A DNA stretch of 64,000 nt. It comes from Zonotrichia leucophrys gambelii (Eukaryota; Chordata; Aves; Passeriformes; Passerellidae). The DNA lies in assembly GCF_028769735.1 (NCBI RefSeq), contig NC_088178.1, positions 25,813,357-25,877,356 of the forward strand. Direction: 5' to 3'. Position numbers and translations under genes: made by a program. The stretch's first letter is position 1, and the number at the start of each line of letters is the position of its first letter. The notes below the pieces were generated by a model, which saw only the letters and a list, made by a program, of their open reading frames with translations, searched no databases and was not told where the DNA came from. Shown here in pieces: positions 14,113 to 25,508 of this stretch.

Positions 14113-14455
14113 CCTTCACGCTTTGATGTTTCTGCTGCTGGAAATAATCTTTCGAGCCTCTAGCGCATCGCAGCTCCTGCGCCCTGGGCAGAATCGGAAT
14201 CCTCTCAAATATGCTGGGTCGTTTGGGGATGAAATCTAGCAGAGGTGCTGACATCTCAGGGGGGCTCTGCTGAGGCTCCGTGTGGTCACCGCCGTTACTG
14301 ACAGATACTTTAAAGGACATCTGAGGATTCAAGTGAGCTTTACCAGCGCCGGGACGAGCCACCCGCGGCAGATCCTTCTGAGACGCTCCCTGGCATTTGT
14401 CGCTCACCTCGACGCGGGCGCTGCCTTTCTGAGCCGCGGCGAGCTCACAGTGCAT
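14113..14455 (-). CDS. GLIS1: GLIS1 first coding exon (partial gene)
   Basis: Open frame of 114 codons plus one base, starting at the ATG at 14455 and ending at a consensus donor (GTGAGT, 14112-14107). It begins MHCEL and contains MSFKVSVSNGG near residues 46-56. This resembles my memory of the long-isoform N-terminus of GLIS1, a Gli-similar Kruppel-type zinc-finger transcription factor acting in the nucleus. The zinc fingers are on later exons, outside the window to the left. Support comes from the CpG island directly upstream and from position and strand: in human, GLIS1 lies next to NDC1 and both are on the same strand, as here. N-terminal GLIS sequences are poorly conserved, so identity rests on partial motif similarity plus synteny. 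It could be a lineage-specific 5' exon, but the strong donor and island make a real first exon likely. Confidence 0.72.
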
Positions 14456-15400
14456 GTCCGCTTGCGGCTGCTGCTGCCCGGGCCCCCGCCGCTCTCCTGC
14501 ACCGAGGGCACACGGGCTGTCAGCGCGGGCGGACCCGCCGCCGCAGCCCCCGCCTCAGCCCTGTGCCCTCCGTGCCGCCGCCTCCCGCCTCAGCCCCGCG
14601 CCGCCAACGGCCGGTAACCGCCGCGCGTGAGGCGGCGCAGCCCGCAAAGCTCACCCCGCAAAGCTCACCCCGCAGCCCGCCGCCCTCACGCCGCGGTCCC
14701 CGCCCGCTGTCTCACACACACCGGCCGGACGGGGGAAGACTCGGGGCGCTCGGACCCCGGCGGCGGCTCGTCCGTGAGAGACGGGGCGGCCGATGCCGCG
14801 CGTCGGCTTCGCTCCCTCTCTAGGCAACACTGCCGGGCTGCTCGTAGCCGCTCCCGGGAAGGCGAGCGCGGCCGGGAGGGGCGGGGAGGGGACCCGGCAC
14901 ACGGGCGGGTTGTTTGGCCGCCGGTGCCTTTCAGCTGAGGCATCCGAACAGCGGCCGCCCCGGCAACCACGGACGCGGTGGCAAAGCGGGTTCGCCACCG
15001 CCGGGCTGGCCGCGGCCCCCGAGTCACCGGTCCCCGAGGGAAGGAGGGAGGGGGGAGAGCCCGGCCGGGCGCGGTGACAGCCGCGCCCCCGCGCTCCTAC
15101 CTGGGAGGGGCCGCCGGGGGGACGCGCTGCCCGCCGGCTCCCGCCGCCGCGCCGGGCGCACGGGCTCAGCCCCACTCCCCCGCCGCAGGGCCGGCTGCCA
15201 GAGCGCAGGCGGCCCGGGCCATTACCCTGGCGCGGCGGCGGGGCCAGCCGGGGCGGGCAGGGGGAGGGCTGTGCCGCCGGGGCCGCCCCTCGGGGTTTGG
15301 CAGCGGGGTACGCCCGCGGGCCCGGTCCGGCTGCGCGTCAAGGAACGCGGCGCGTAGCCCGTGCTTGCGGGGGCTAGTGGGCCAAGGTCAGCCTGAGAAT
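14456..15400 (-). promoter_or_regulatory. GLIS1: CpG-island promoter of GLIS1
   Basis: About 0.9 kb of very GC-rich, CpG-dense sequence lies directly upstream of the GLIS1 start codon and falls off sharply after about 15400. Open frames here on both strands are by-products of base composition: they are rich in Pro, Arg, Ala and Gly and have no domain. No TATA box is evident, as usual for this class of promoter. The transcription start cannot be fixed from sequence alone. Confidence 0.75.
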
Positions 15401-18400
15401 AGGCGTGCTCTGGGTCCGCACCTTCCTGGTGCCCGCCCGGTGCGGAGAGTCCCTGCAGTTGCCCACCTCCTCCCGAGCGGTCCGTGATTTTCCCTCCCGC
15501 GGCCCCGCTGCCATGGGCCCGGACCCTTTCCCTTTGCCCGCGGTCGTCGAGGATCCTTGTGCCTGTCCCCAGGCAGTGTGCTCAGGCGTGCGGCTGCCCC
15601 GGCACTGCACATCCACAAGGCAAGCCGCCACTGAACGGCTGGCAGTGCCCTATAAACAGCTAGTGTGCGAAAGCCACAGCCACTGCAGCATGTCACAGCG
15701 GAGCAGCAGGAGAGAGCACAGCCTTGCCAAGGACAGGGGCTGGGAAGCAGGAGATGTGTTGGAGGTGGGTACAACCTGGCCAAGACATCTCTCTGGTGAT
15801 GCAGTTCCAGCTGCATTCAGCGCTTCAGTCTATGGATGTGCCTCATTCCCTGCCTGCCCCACAGGTGCAGGAGCTGGCCCGTGCCCACACAGACAATTAA
15901 GCTAGCTCAGAGCAAGCACCACAGCATAGTGACATTTGCACTGGCTCCTCCTGGGCCAGCTTGGGTCTGGAAGCAATCTGGTTGGGTTTATTAGCTTGGG
16001 CCTGATTCCAAGCAAACGCAGGCTGAGCCATGATGTGCAGCTTTGCACCAGAGAGCTGTACTAGCCCACACTTTTCTGGCTCAGGGATGTCTGCACCCTC
16101 CTGCCCTGCATGCTGCTGTCAGCACAGGTGCAGCACAGCAGGTCTGTAACACACCAGGACAGCTTGAAGATAGGAGAGACTCAGAGTCAGCCCTGATTTA
16201 CGTGGGTGTAAATCAGACAGACATCTGGCTGGAAATCCTGCTTGTTCACAGCAAACCTAAAGGAGAGGCTTGGGAGATCTAGCACAAGGAGGAGGGACAG
16301 CTACTGAACTGGCATCTTGCTACACCCCTCCTGAGAAGAGTCCTGCAGCGAGACAAGAGATCTTCATCTTCTTGTAGCACAGATGCTGCACAGAGTGCCT
16401 CACTCACAGTTTTATCCAACCCTTAATAACGCCTGCCACGCTGCAGTGTACAGAGTACAGGAATGGTCAGGACAGCGGGGCATGACTTTTTCTTGGCAAA
16501 TGCTATGAATGTTGTGGATTTAGTGGGAGGGAAGCAACTCTCAATAAAAGATACAAGATCCTGAGATAGAACAAGTAGTTCTGGGAGAAGCAGTACTAAT
16601 GACTCTCATTTGCAATGCCTCTCCTCATTCCTGCCTAGCGTGGATGACATGGGGTCTATCAAGCAGGGAACTTGCCAGCCTTTCCCCTCAATAATCGCAG
16701 CAATAGGGTATTTTTCTTCTGTAAAACCACATCTTAAATTGTCAGAAGTTAATAGCTTTCTGTCAAATGTGGTTGAAAACTGGTAAATGCCCTCTGAATA
16801 TCTTAGTGGGAACAAGAAGCTACAAAAAAGGAAAAAATCCCCACCTTACCCCTATGGGAAACAAAACTGAATATCAACTAGCTGGCACAAATACTGAATT
16901 GGAAGGTAACATCCTAGGGATTTATGAAAACAAAGTAAAAATTTTCAGTGTACATTATCACACCACCTCTTAGTGCTCTGCTAACCTATGCCACCATCCC
17001 CCAGTCCCGTCCATCCACGGGGCCCTCAGGACCAAGCTGTTCTTTTGCTTTGATTTGGAAATGCTGAAGGCACCTGGCAGTACCACCACAAGCAGTAATT
17101 ATTTAAGACAAAAATACACCACGGCAACAGCCTAAACCTCAGTTGATATGAAGAAGCAGTAAAATTTACAGAGGGAAATATTATTCCAGAACACAGTGTA
17201 ACCAGAGAAATCCCACCGCTTCCAGTGCAGGAAATAAATGGCATTTAGGTGGATCCTGAATGTGGGCTCATCTTGTGCAAATTATTACAGCTATATTGAT
17301 ACATGCTGCCCAAATATCTGGAGGGAGTTTCCTAGAAAACAGGGAGTTTTGGATATATGATGTACCTTCCTGGAGGGATTTTCTTTTGTGGTTAGGGATT
17401 TTCCCACAGCAAGCAGGGAGAAGCTCGTTAACCCTCATCACTGCATTGTGTACCTGAGGTCGTGTGTGTCCTGCTCATAACCGCTGCTGCTTTTTTATCA
17501 GCAATACCCAGAACTTTCTGCAGAATACCGGCAGGTGCCGCCAGTGGCTCAGCAATGGCCCAGGGCTGGGCTGTTCCACGGGCAGGAGCGGGCACGGAGC
17601 TCCTGTTGCCGCTCCATGTGCTGGGCACCCTCTGCAAGCCAGGAAAGGTTCAACTGAAGCACATCACAGCTCCAAGCTCCAACAGCACAGAGGGTAAAGG
17701 CCCTTCACGCCGAGATGGATTTCTCCGTGGCAGATCGTGTCACAGAAATGCAGACCTCACAGCCCAAGCTGCAGGTCTCCCCGTATTCATCCCACAGGAA
17801 ACGAGGCCCCGTGGACTCAAACCTGCACTCACAGCGCTGTTTCCTCAGGTTCCAGTAAGGCATTTGGCAGCTGTCTGTGGTGGGACTGTGCAGCTGGGGA
17901 TGCCCAGCCCTGGCCCTGAGTGAGAGAAACAGGTGGTGCATGGACATTCAGAGCTGGATGTGACTGATAAAAACTTGACTCCTAGAGCTGTTGAAAAGCA
18001 ACGACTTGGTCACTCTGGTGAGTCCACAGACGTGGAGGAACAAGTGCTGGGAGAAACAAATGCTCCTTGAATAACTGTACTAATGCAAGAGTTAAGTAGT
18101 CCCTTTTCCTACTGAATCAGAAGACACTTCATGTTTTGGTTCTGGAACAAAGGTCAGGCAAGTGCAGTCGTGGCTGCTGAGACTGCTCCATGCCCTGGGT
18201 CACCACGACTTTCCTGCATGCACGAGCTGTACAGCACACTCTGATTCACCCAATGTTGTCACCACATCCACGAGCTAGATGGGTGTCTCCCTTCTTGTGT
18301 CCTTGGGAAAACCAGTCACTGGCCTCTCTCCCCTTACAGCAATAGTCTGCCCTTAGGAAAGTGGGGGGAAGATTTCACTGTATTGGCCTTCTTGTTCAAC

Positions 18401-21400
18401 ATTCCTGGTTACCAAGGGCCGTGGTTGTTGGTCATGGCATGGCCACAGTTAGGCCACTTTGCTCTTCTCTCTATTAATGATGTCACCATCAGCAAAGCAA
18501 ATCTTTCAGCTGAGGCCATCTTCAGTCCCTCAAGCTAGTCCCTGCTTCATTGAATCACATATGAAAGGTGGGGTTGCAATTTGGTATAAAAAAACATCCA
18601 GAGGAATGAAACTGCTTGCCTGAATATCCTCTCTCTTGGTCAAGTGAGTAGGACACAGGTGCTGAGTAATTAGAGACTTGCCCATCTGCCCATTCACTCC
18701 TAGCTGGTGACCAAAGAGAAAACAGGTAGTAGTCTAAGGCTAGCTTGGGCCAGAGTGAAATTGTACCAGTAAGGAGAAGTTGTTTTAAAAAGTTTGATAT
18801 GTTTTCCCTACTGACATCAGGCATGAACAGATCATTGCCATGACAGTGTTTTCAGGTGCTTTTGCAGATGCCCAACAACCTCCTTGCTCTGAACTGTCCC
18901 TGTGCTCACAGCTGCACAGGCAGACACAGTTTCTGCCTGGAGAGCTGGATACACAGGAGGACAGTGAGAGATCATCTGTAACAGGAGGTGGGAAAGGACA
19001 CTGCATGAAGGAGACTCCAGTTCACCAAATGCAGCCTTCAAAGCTCTTTACCTTGGTCAGGAAGGGATGGCTGTAACCAGCCACCGCCACAAACCGGCTC
19101 TTGGAGGAACTGAAACCTCCCGCTGCCCCAGCAGCTCTGTGGGAGGAGAGGAATGAGGCAGAACCGATACAGTTAAGGTGAGCTGCACACTGCAAACAAG
19201 CAGAGGTGAAGTATTAATCTGTAGTTCACATATTGAAGTCATCTCTTCCAGCAGGCAACACAACGAGATTTTAAAAGGACACAGTTGAAATTGTGAGAGC
19301 TTTGTGTAACTGCTGCAGTGCAGACAGAGGTGGGAGGTGTTACCATAAGCATTCTCTTAATACTGGGCAAAACAAGCTCTCTGGTGGGAGAATAACAAAC
19401 TTTATTACAAATAACCTGGTTGCAAAGGAACTGTCAATTTACACACAGCAGTTTATTTACAGAGGCATGCCAAGTCCAGACTTGTTTTTGCTTTAATTTA
19501 CTGCACCACAGATAGTAAAAAAGAAACAACCAAACAAAAACTGAGCCAAAGGGATTGTCTCTGTGAGTATGCTCGTTTCTTAGAGATTGCCCATATCCCT
19601 TTAAGGCAGCACAAAGCCCTTCTTTATAGTGGTTTGAAAATGACCTCCTAAATTAAGGCAGCAGGGTCAAACTGACCACACATTATCTAGTGATGGACTC
19701 AACTATTGCCTCATAACTTACAGATTTGTTTATAGTTCTTGCAGTTAGAAAAAAGAAATTCCTCAGATCATGCTGACTTATCTTTTAAACACAAACTTCT
19801 ACAATAGCATATTTTGGGAAAATCACATGGTAATCTTGAATCCACCTTTGTCTTGCAGAAACTGCAAGAAATAGCCATCATCTCCAAAAGCCACTGTAAC
19901 ACTACAGATCCCTCCTGCCTCTCCAGTTAATTGGCAGATCATTCCTGGGAATTTTGGGGAAAATGCCTGTAAAGAAGGGTCCAAGCAGGATGTGGTGGTT
20001 TACACCTGCAGTTTTTTCCTCAAACATTCATCTGTATTTTTTCTCTGCATCAATCCATAAATAGATCTGTCTCTCACATCATGTATGCACAACACAGGTA
20101 GTAAAATAAACTTCAGTCATAAACAAACAAATAAAACCCCCTCAGAACAGAACAACTTAAGGATGTTCAGCTTGTAAAATCCAGTCCTTGGCACTGGGAT
20201 GTGCCAGGACTAGAATGCTGGTACAAGCTTGACTCATGCCTACTCTAAATGAGTTACAGAACTGGAGTTATAACATGAGCCCCAGTTATTTTGCCTAGGG
20301 TTCCATATATTCAATGCACTGAAGAGAGTGATTGCTGAATGAGCAACTAGTCACTCTTCATTGGCACAGTGTCTGGGCCACACAGGGAATGTATTTACTG
20401 AACACCAGCCAAGCCCTGTGCAGAATATAGAATTATTCATTTACTCCAGGGTGTTTCTTTGGCGTCCATCACTGCAGCAGCCTACTGATTTGGACACCAA
20501 CATTTCATTATCATCACTGGAGGTGAGGGAGGGTGGGGTCAGGCTAAACCCCATTTCACAACAGGGGCCCAGAAGCCAAAATCTTCAGTTTGAGTGCCAA
20601 ACTTGTGACAAAGATCGACTGCTTCCCTCACCCTTCGTTCCAGGTTATTTAGCATTTCCCATCATTGTCTATGGTAAAACTCATTTCCAGTTCCATTGGT
20701 CAAATTCAACCCTTGGTGTCCCAAAGAGAACATGCAGAATCTGGGAGACTTGCAAAGTGGCCATCTGTGAAGAGCTGAAGGGCTGTAGAGGATCTCTATG
20801 CAAAGCACAAAAAAGACAAACCTGTATTTCCCTGGCAGTTTTCAGCTTGCACTAATTACAAGAGTGGACTTCTCTTCCAAAAACACATTGTGGTTGCTGA
20901 TAAAGCTTTCCCAGAACTGATTGCAAGTGTGTGCAAAGACAAAAACCCCTCAGTACCCAACTTTGAGATGCAGCCATGCTCAACCCAAAACTTTTACCAC
21001 CCCTGACAAGGTTCACAGCCTGGACCTGCTCTGAGCAGTGACCTCTGGCAGTGAGCAGACAGGAAACCCAGTGCCTTACAGAGCTACTGCCCCATCTCCT
21101 GCTCCTCAGAGCTTGCCCTGGAGATGGGCACAGGGTCTGTCTCTTGAGCTGAAACTTCAAACACTAGTAAGCCCACAACTAGAATTTGTTTAGCAAGAGT
21201 AGAGAATGATGCTTACACATAACCCTCAACAATCTTTGACTCACAGGTGGTTCTATATTTTCATTCCTAATTCCTGCAAAATTCCTCCAGGGCTCTTGTC
21301 ATACCTTTCCAGACAAGATGCAGTTACATACAGCAGCCCACCCCAGCCCTGTGTTTTAGGAGTCAGATTTAAAAGTGGAGTTATTCAAGAAGTGAAAGGC

Positions 21401-24400
21401 AAAGCCTGTCATTTTTTGTGCAGGGGTAGAGAGGAATTCAGAGTACACTCAGCACTGGTTCCTTTGATGATTGCATGAGTACATATATGTGGCTTAGACC
21501 AGAGTTTTCTCTGCAATACTTACTGTAGGAACTGAAAAGAAACTGAAGCAGAAATTCCTGTGCCATCACCATTTATTGGATGAATCAGCTTGCATATCCA
21601 ACAGGGAACTATTCCCACTTGAATTTGTGCTTTGTTCTCATGGCAGGCTCCAGAGACCCCATGTTCATCTGTCTCCTGACTGACTAGCTCTACTGTAGTC
21701 CCAAGAGTTTTTTAAGGACAGAAAGGTGATATCTTCTCTAGGTTATTTTTTTGTTTTCTGAAATCTGAGCATGGTGCAGGCTTTGCTCCCTCAGACACAA
21801 GGAAGCTGCACTGTTTGTTTATTCTGTGCCATTTGTGGCCGATCTGCCAGATGCAAATCTCATGGTAGAGTCTGCAGCAAAGCAAAGCAACATTCTACAT
21901 CCCTTTACAACACAAGAGCTTGGCAAACCACATTCCAGGCATGTCCACAGCACCCAAATGCATTTAACCCACACAGCAAATACAGGAACACAGTACTGGT
22001 GATGGAGAATATCAAAGAGCACAGAGGGAGGAGGATGTGGGGACAGTGGGGAGGATTCTCAACTTGCAGTGTGGTGTCTGTGATGATTCCAAACAGACTT
22101 CCACTGTTCTATTGCATCTTTGGGAGAAGTGGTGATGGGAGTGGCGGGAACGTGGCTGCCATGGGTGTGTGAAGCCCTGCAGCTCCAACACACCTGCTTG
22201 AACAGGGAAAGCATTGCGAGCTGCCACCATTCATCCACAGGGAAAGGGGAGAGCACTGTATGTGGGAAGGCACCTCCACAGCCAGGGGTGCTCCTGAGGC
22301 CACCTCCATGCATTCCATACCTCCCCCCAGCCCTCCCCAGGAGGAGCACCCATCCCATGGGTGGCCACGGGCAGGGGCTGGGGGAGGCCTGGCAAGCACA
22401 GAGCCCAGCCTGCACCACTTGCCTGTGACTGAGCAGGTACAGAACATCCATCAGCGGGAGCCTGGCCCTTCCCTGGCTGCCCTGGGAGCTGCAGGAGCAG
22501 GTGGGAGCTGGGAAATGGCTGCTGCAGGCCTCAGGACACCGAGCACAGCACACACAATGCAGCCTCTGTTCAAAGCACACAGCAACAGAATCGAAACCAC
22601 TTCATCTCAAGGGGCATTCAGGCCTGGAGCCGCGACTGGCACCGGGACAACTCTCCAGAGTGGCAGAGCTCCTGCTGAGGGAGCGAGTCCTGCCTGCCTC
22701 CCATGGATACAGCAGTGTGCAGGGGCTTCAAGGACCAGGGCCTCTGCATTTGTCCAGCCACAGTCTGTGTTGTAATCTTCACTGCAGTGTTGTTCTTGCC
22801 TCTCTGCTGGGGCTCTTCTCCATTCTCTGCAGCACAGTCCTTCCTGTCTTCTCTTGGGCTCTTGACCCACCCCTATTTATTTCAGTTACCTTCACGAGCT
22901 ACAGCTGCTGCCCAGCTAAGGACCCTGCAGCTGGCAGCTCGTTTGGAGCAACTCGGACCCACACAGATCCCACAATACAACAACATATACTCAGGCCCCC
23001 ACATTGACACACACAGATCTTACAATACAATATATATTCAGGCCCCCACAAGTCTGAATTTTCAAAGCTGTATCTCAGAAAATGAAGCAAGATCGGTTTT
23101 TTTCAGATTTATAACTGAATGCTCAGGAGCTTACACCTCTGTTTCATTACTCCACTGTAACAGGAACATGGATCTGAACCATCAATCACATACCTCTCCA
23201 GAGCTGCAGTGAATATTATTTCAGGTACTCTTGACTGCAGTTCTCTTGTGGGAGAGGCAGGTTGTTCACAAGGTTACCAGAATACTGTTTCACCTGTGCA
23301 TGCAGCAGGCAATCCAGCAACAAGATGCAGCTCAGCTTTGAGATGATTAAACAGGCTTGAGGGATCCAGTTCAGTTGCAGCTACACAAAACCAACTGTAA
23401 AAAGGCTTTATTTTTTTCCTCAGTACCCAGAGTGCAGAACTGAACTCAGGAGACTCTTCCCCTACCTCACAGAGGCTTCACAGACTGATTCTTATGTTAA
23501 GACAAAAGTCTACAAAAAGACTTGAAATGCCACCACAGTTTGCCAGGGGAATAGAATTATTCCCAAAGCCAAAACCAGAATAAGATGTTATCAGTTACTC
23601 AACTTCAAAGGGCACCCAACATACACCTAATATTCTTGTACACTGTGATTCACAGGCATGAGATATTGTTAAAGATGCACTTTTAAGTTAAGGCTTAAAA
23701 AGAAAAAGCCTTCAGCTCTTTAAATATTGGAGCTGTTAAAGAAACCACAAAGCAATCAGCTTTTGAAAGCTTTTCTGTCATAGGGAGAATGCCATGAATC
23801 ACACACTCATTAGCAGATATGTGCAAATCTCTGCTGCAACACAAGGACAGAGCTCAACCACTTTGCCATCAAAAAGTCATCTACATTTTAAGCTCGTTGT
23901 TCAGAACTGTAACACTTCATTAGAACTTGCAGTTTATGGCTGTGGGAGTGTTGCAGAAAATACCACAGCAATAAAAAAAATACTGCACCTGTTCAAAACT
24001 GTGAAAAATTTATTTGAAATTTTCATTTGAAGTATTTGGGTTACCAGTTACACCTGAGGTACCAGCTAAAGCATCAGGTGCACGTTGCAATGCCAAAAAA
24101 TATGCAAAATAAATTATTTAATAAGTTAGGCAAGTCAAAAAGTTTCTACCTGTGGTAGAAATCAAGCATGGGGAAGCTTTAGCTTAACCTTTAAACATTG
24201 TGAAAGGCTATCTATCATCTTACTGCATTTGCTATGGGCCACCTCAATGCAAAAAGAACAATATAATTCTAATTTCTCATTTAAATTTGGTAATTTTCAT
24301 TACCAAATCTAACATCTGCAGTGTCTGCATTACAAAAAAATTACCTCTCTGTACTGAAGAAAGCAATATGCAGCTCTCACTGGAGATTCAGGGGTTTCTC

Positions 24401-25300
24401 TTTTACCCAAACCTTACAGACACCCTATTACTACACAGCCACATCACACCAACATAACCAACCCCATGGCCATCCTCAAATCTTGGGTCCTCTGTTAAAA
24501 AACAGAAAAACAGCACAACAAAAACCATAGGATTAACAGCAATGAAGGAAAATTATAGTTTTGTTTCCTCTTATCAAACTAAATTCATTTGCAAGACCAT
24601 TTAGCTTACTGTTCTCATCTTCACACATTTTCAAATATAGGTATCACAGTAACTGGAGTCTGTTTAAAAACTGAGTAGTTAATTTTCAAAATTTTTGATA
24701 AGTTTTCAGATAAAAAGCTTTTAAAAAATAGTGGTTTTCACCAGAATCTACCAATAATGTGTACCATTTTGAAAAATTTGGGTGTGCTGCAAACATCCTT
24801 TCTACCCCCAAACAGAAAGCTGTTGATCTAAACTTGAATTCCCAGTATCATTACTTGGGAGTTTTGCTAAATGCATTACAGTATCCTGTAAGTTCCTGTA
24901 TAGATCAGAACTTGGTTTGCTAAGTCACCTTAAAGATAAAATCTGAGCTGCTCCCTTTCCAGGCAGTATTTGTGTGCTAATAATGCCTTTCTGCACACCC
25001 ATTTTACTCTGAAGGAACATTTCCAGCTTACAGAGGAGCAGCATGTTTTATTCCTGGGCACATCTGTTTCCTACACTTTAACTCCACTCTTGATCTAGAA
25101 GTGTTATCAACTAAATTTATGAAGCACTTAAGCACTAAGTATCTACGTGAATCTCTCCTCAGCCCCTTAACAGAAGAGAGTAGGGAAAGAACACAGTGTG
25201 AAAAATAATGAAAGATCTGAGTGTCAAAATAACTCTGGCAATCTTAAATGTCATAGTCTTACCTAGAAAGAAGAACTGGCACTTTCTCATTTCTAAGTGA
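15401..25300. other. Intergenic DNA between GLIS1 and NDC1
   Basis: About 10 kb without a gene I can support. The longer open frames (164 codons at 20361-20855 plus strand, 173 codons at 22059-22580 minus strand) have no recognisable family, no flanking exon signals, and in the second case sit in a locally GC-rich patch that favours chance frames. A short imperfect tandem duplication is present at 22961-23051. Human also has no protein gene between GLIS1 and NDC1. Enhancers or noncoding RNAs could be present but cannot be read from sequence alone. Confidence 0.6.
22961..23051. repeat. Imperfect tandem duplication of about 45-50 bp
   Basis: Two copies sharing CACACAGATC, ACAATACAA, TATA and TTCAGGCCCCCACA blocks. 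The second copy is slightly shorter and more TA-rich. Non-genic. Confidence 0.8.
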
Positions 25301-25332
25301 TATTAAAAGAAAGCAAGATGAATTTTACAAGT

Positions 25333-25338
25333 TTTATT
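25333..25338 (-). promoter_or_regulatory. NDC1: Candidate poly(A) signal of NDC1
   Basis: AATAAA on the minus strand about 170 nt beyond the NDC1 stop codon (25509-25511). It gives a short 3' UTR. Another AATAAA overlaps the stop codon itself and is too close to be the main signal. The real cleavage site needs transcript data. Confidence 0.5.
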
Positions 25339-25508
25339 ATACAAAAAGTGATCCAAAGCCATGAGTACTCTTCTAAAAGTTCTAAAAGTTTTGTTCTGTA
25401 ACTTATACTTCCATATGCTTTTCCAAAAAGCCAATGTAAAAAGCCTCATTAGTCCCACTTTCTTCTTAGCAAGAGTCTTGAAAAAACCAACCATAGCTGC
25501 ATCAAAAT

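Noticed and set aside
14651..15487. Several long overlapping open frames (110-174 codons) on both strands upstream of GLIS1
   Set aside because: They lie in a CpG island, are dominated by Pro, Arg, Ala and Gly, overlap in several frames and show no domain. This is base composition.
20361..20855. 164-codon plus-strand open frame between GLIS1 and NDC1
   Set aside because: No recognisable domain, no splice or promoter context, and no gene expected here from synteny.
22059..22775. Overlapping open frames of 100-173 codons on both strands
   Set aside because: A locally GC-rich patch gives fewer stop codons. Frames on both strands are equally open and none resembles a protein family.
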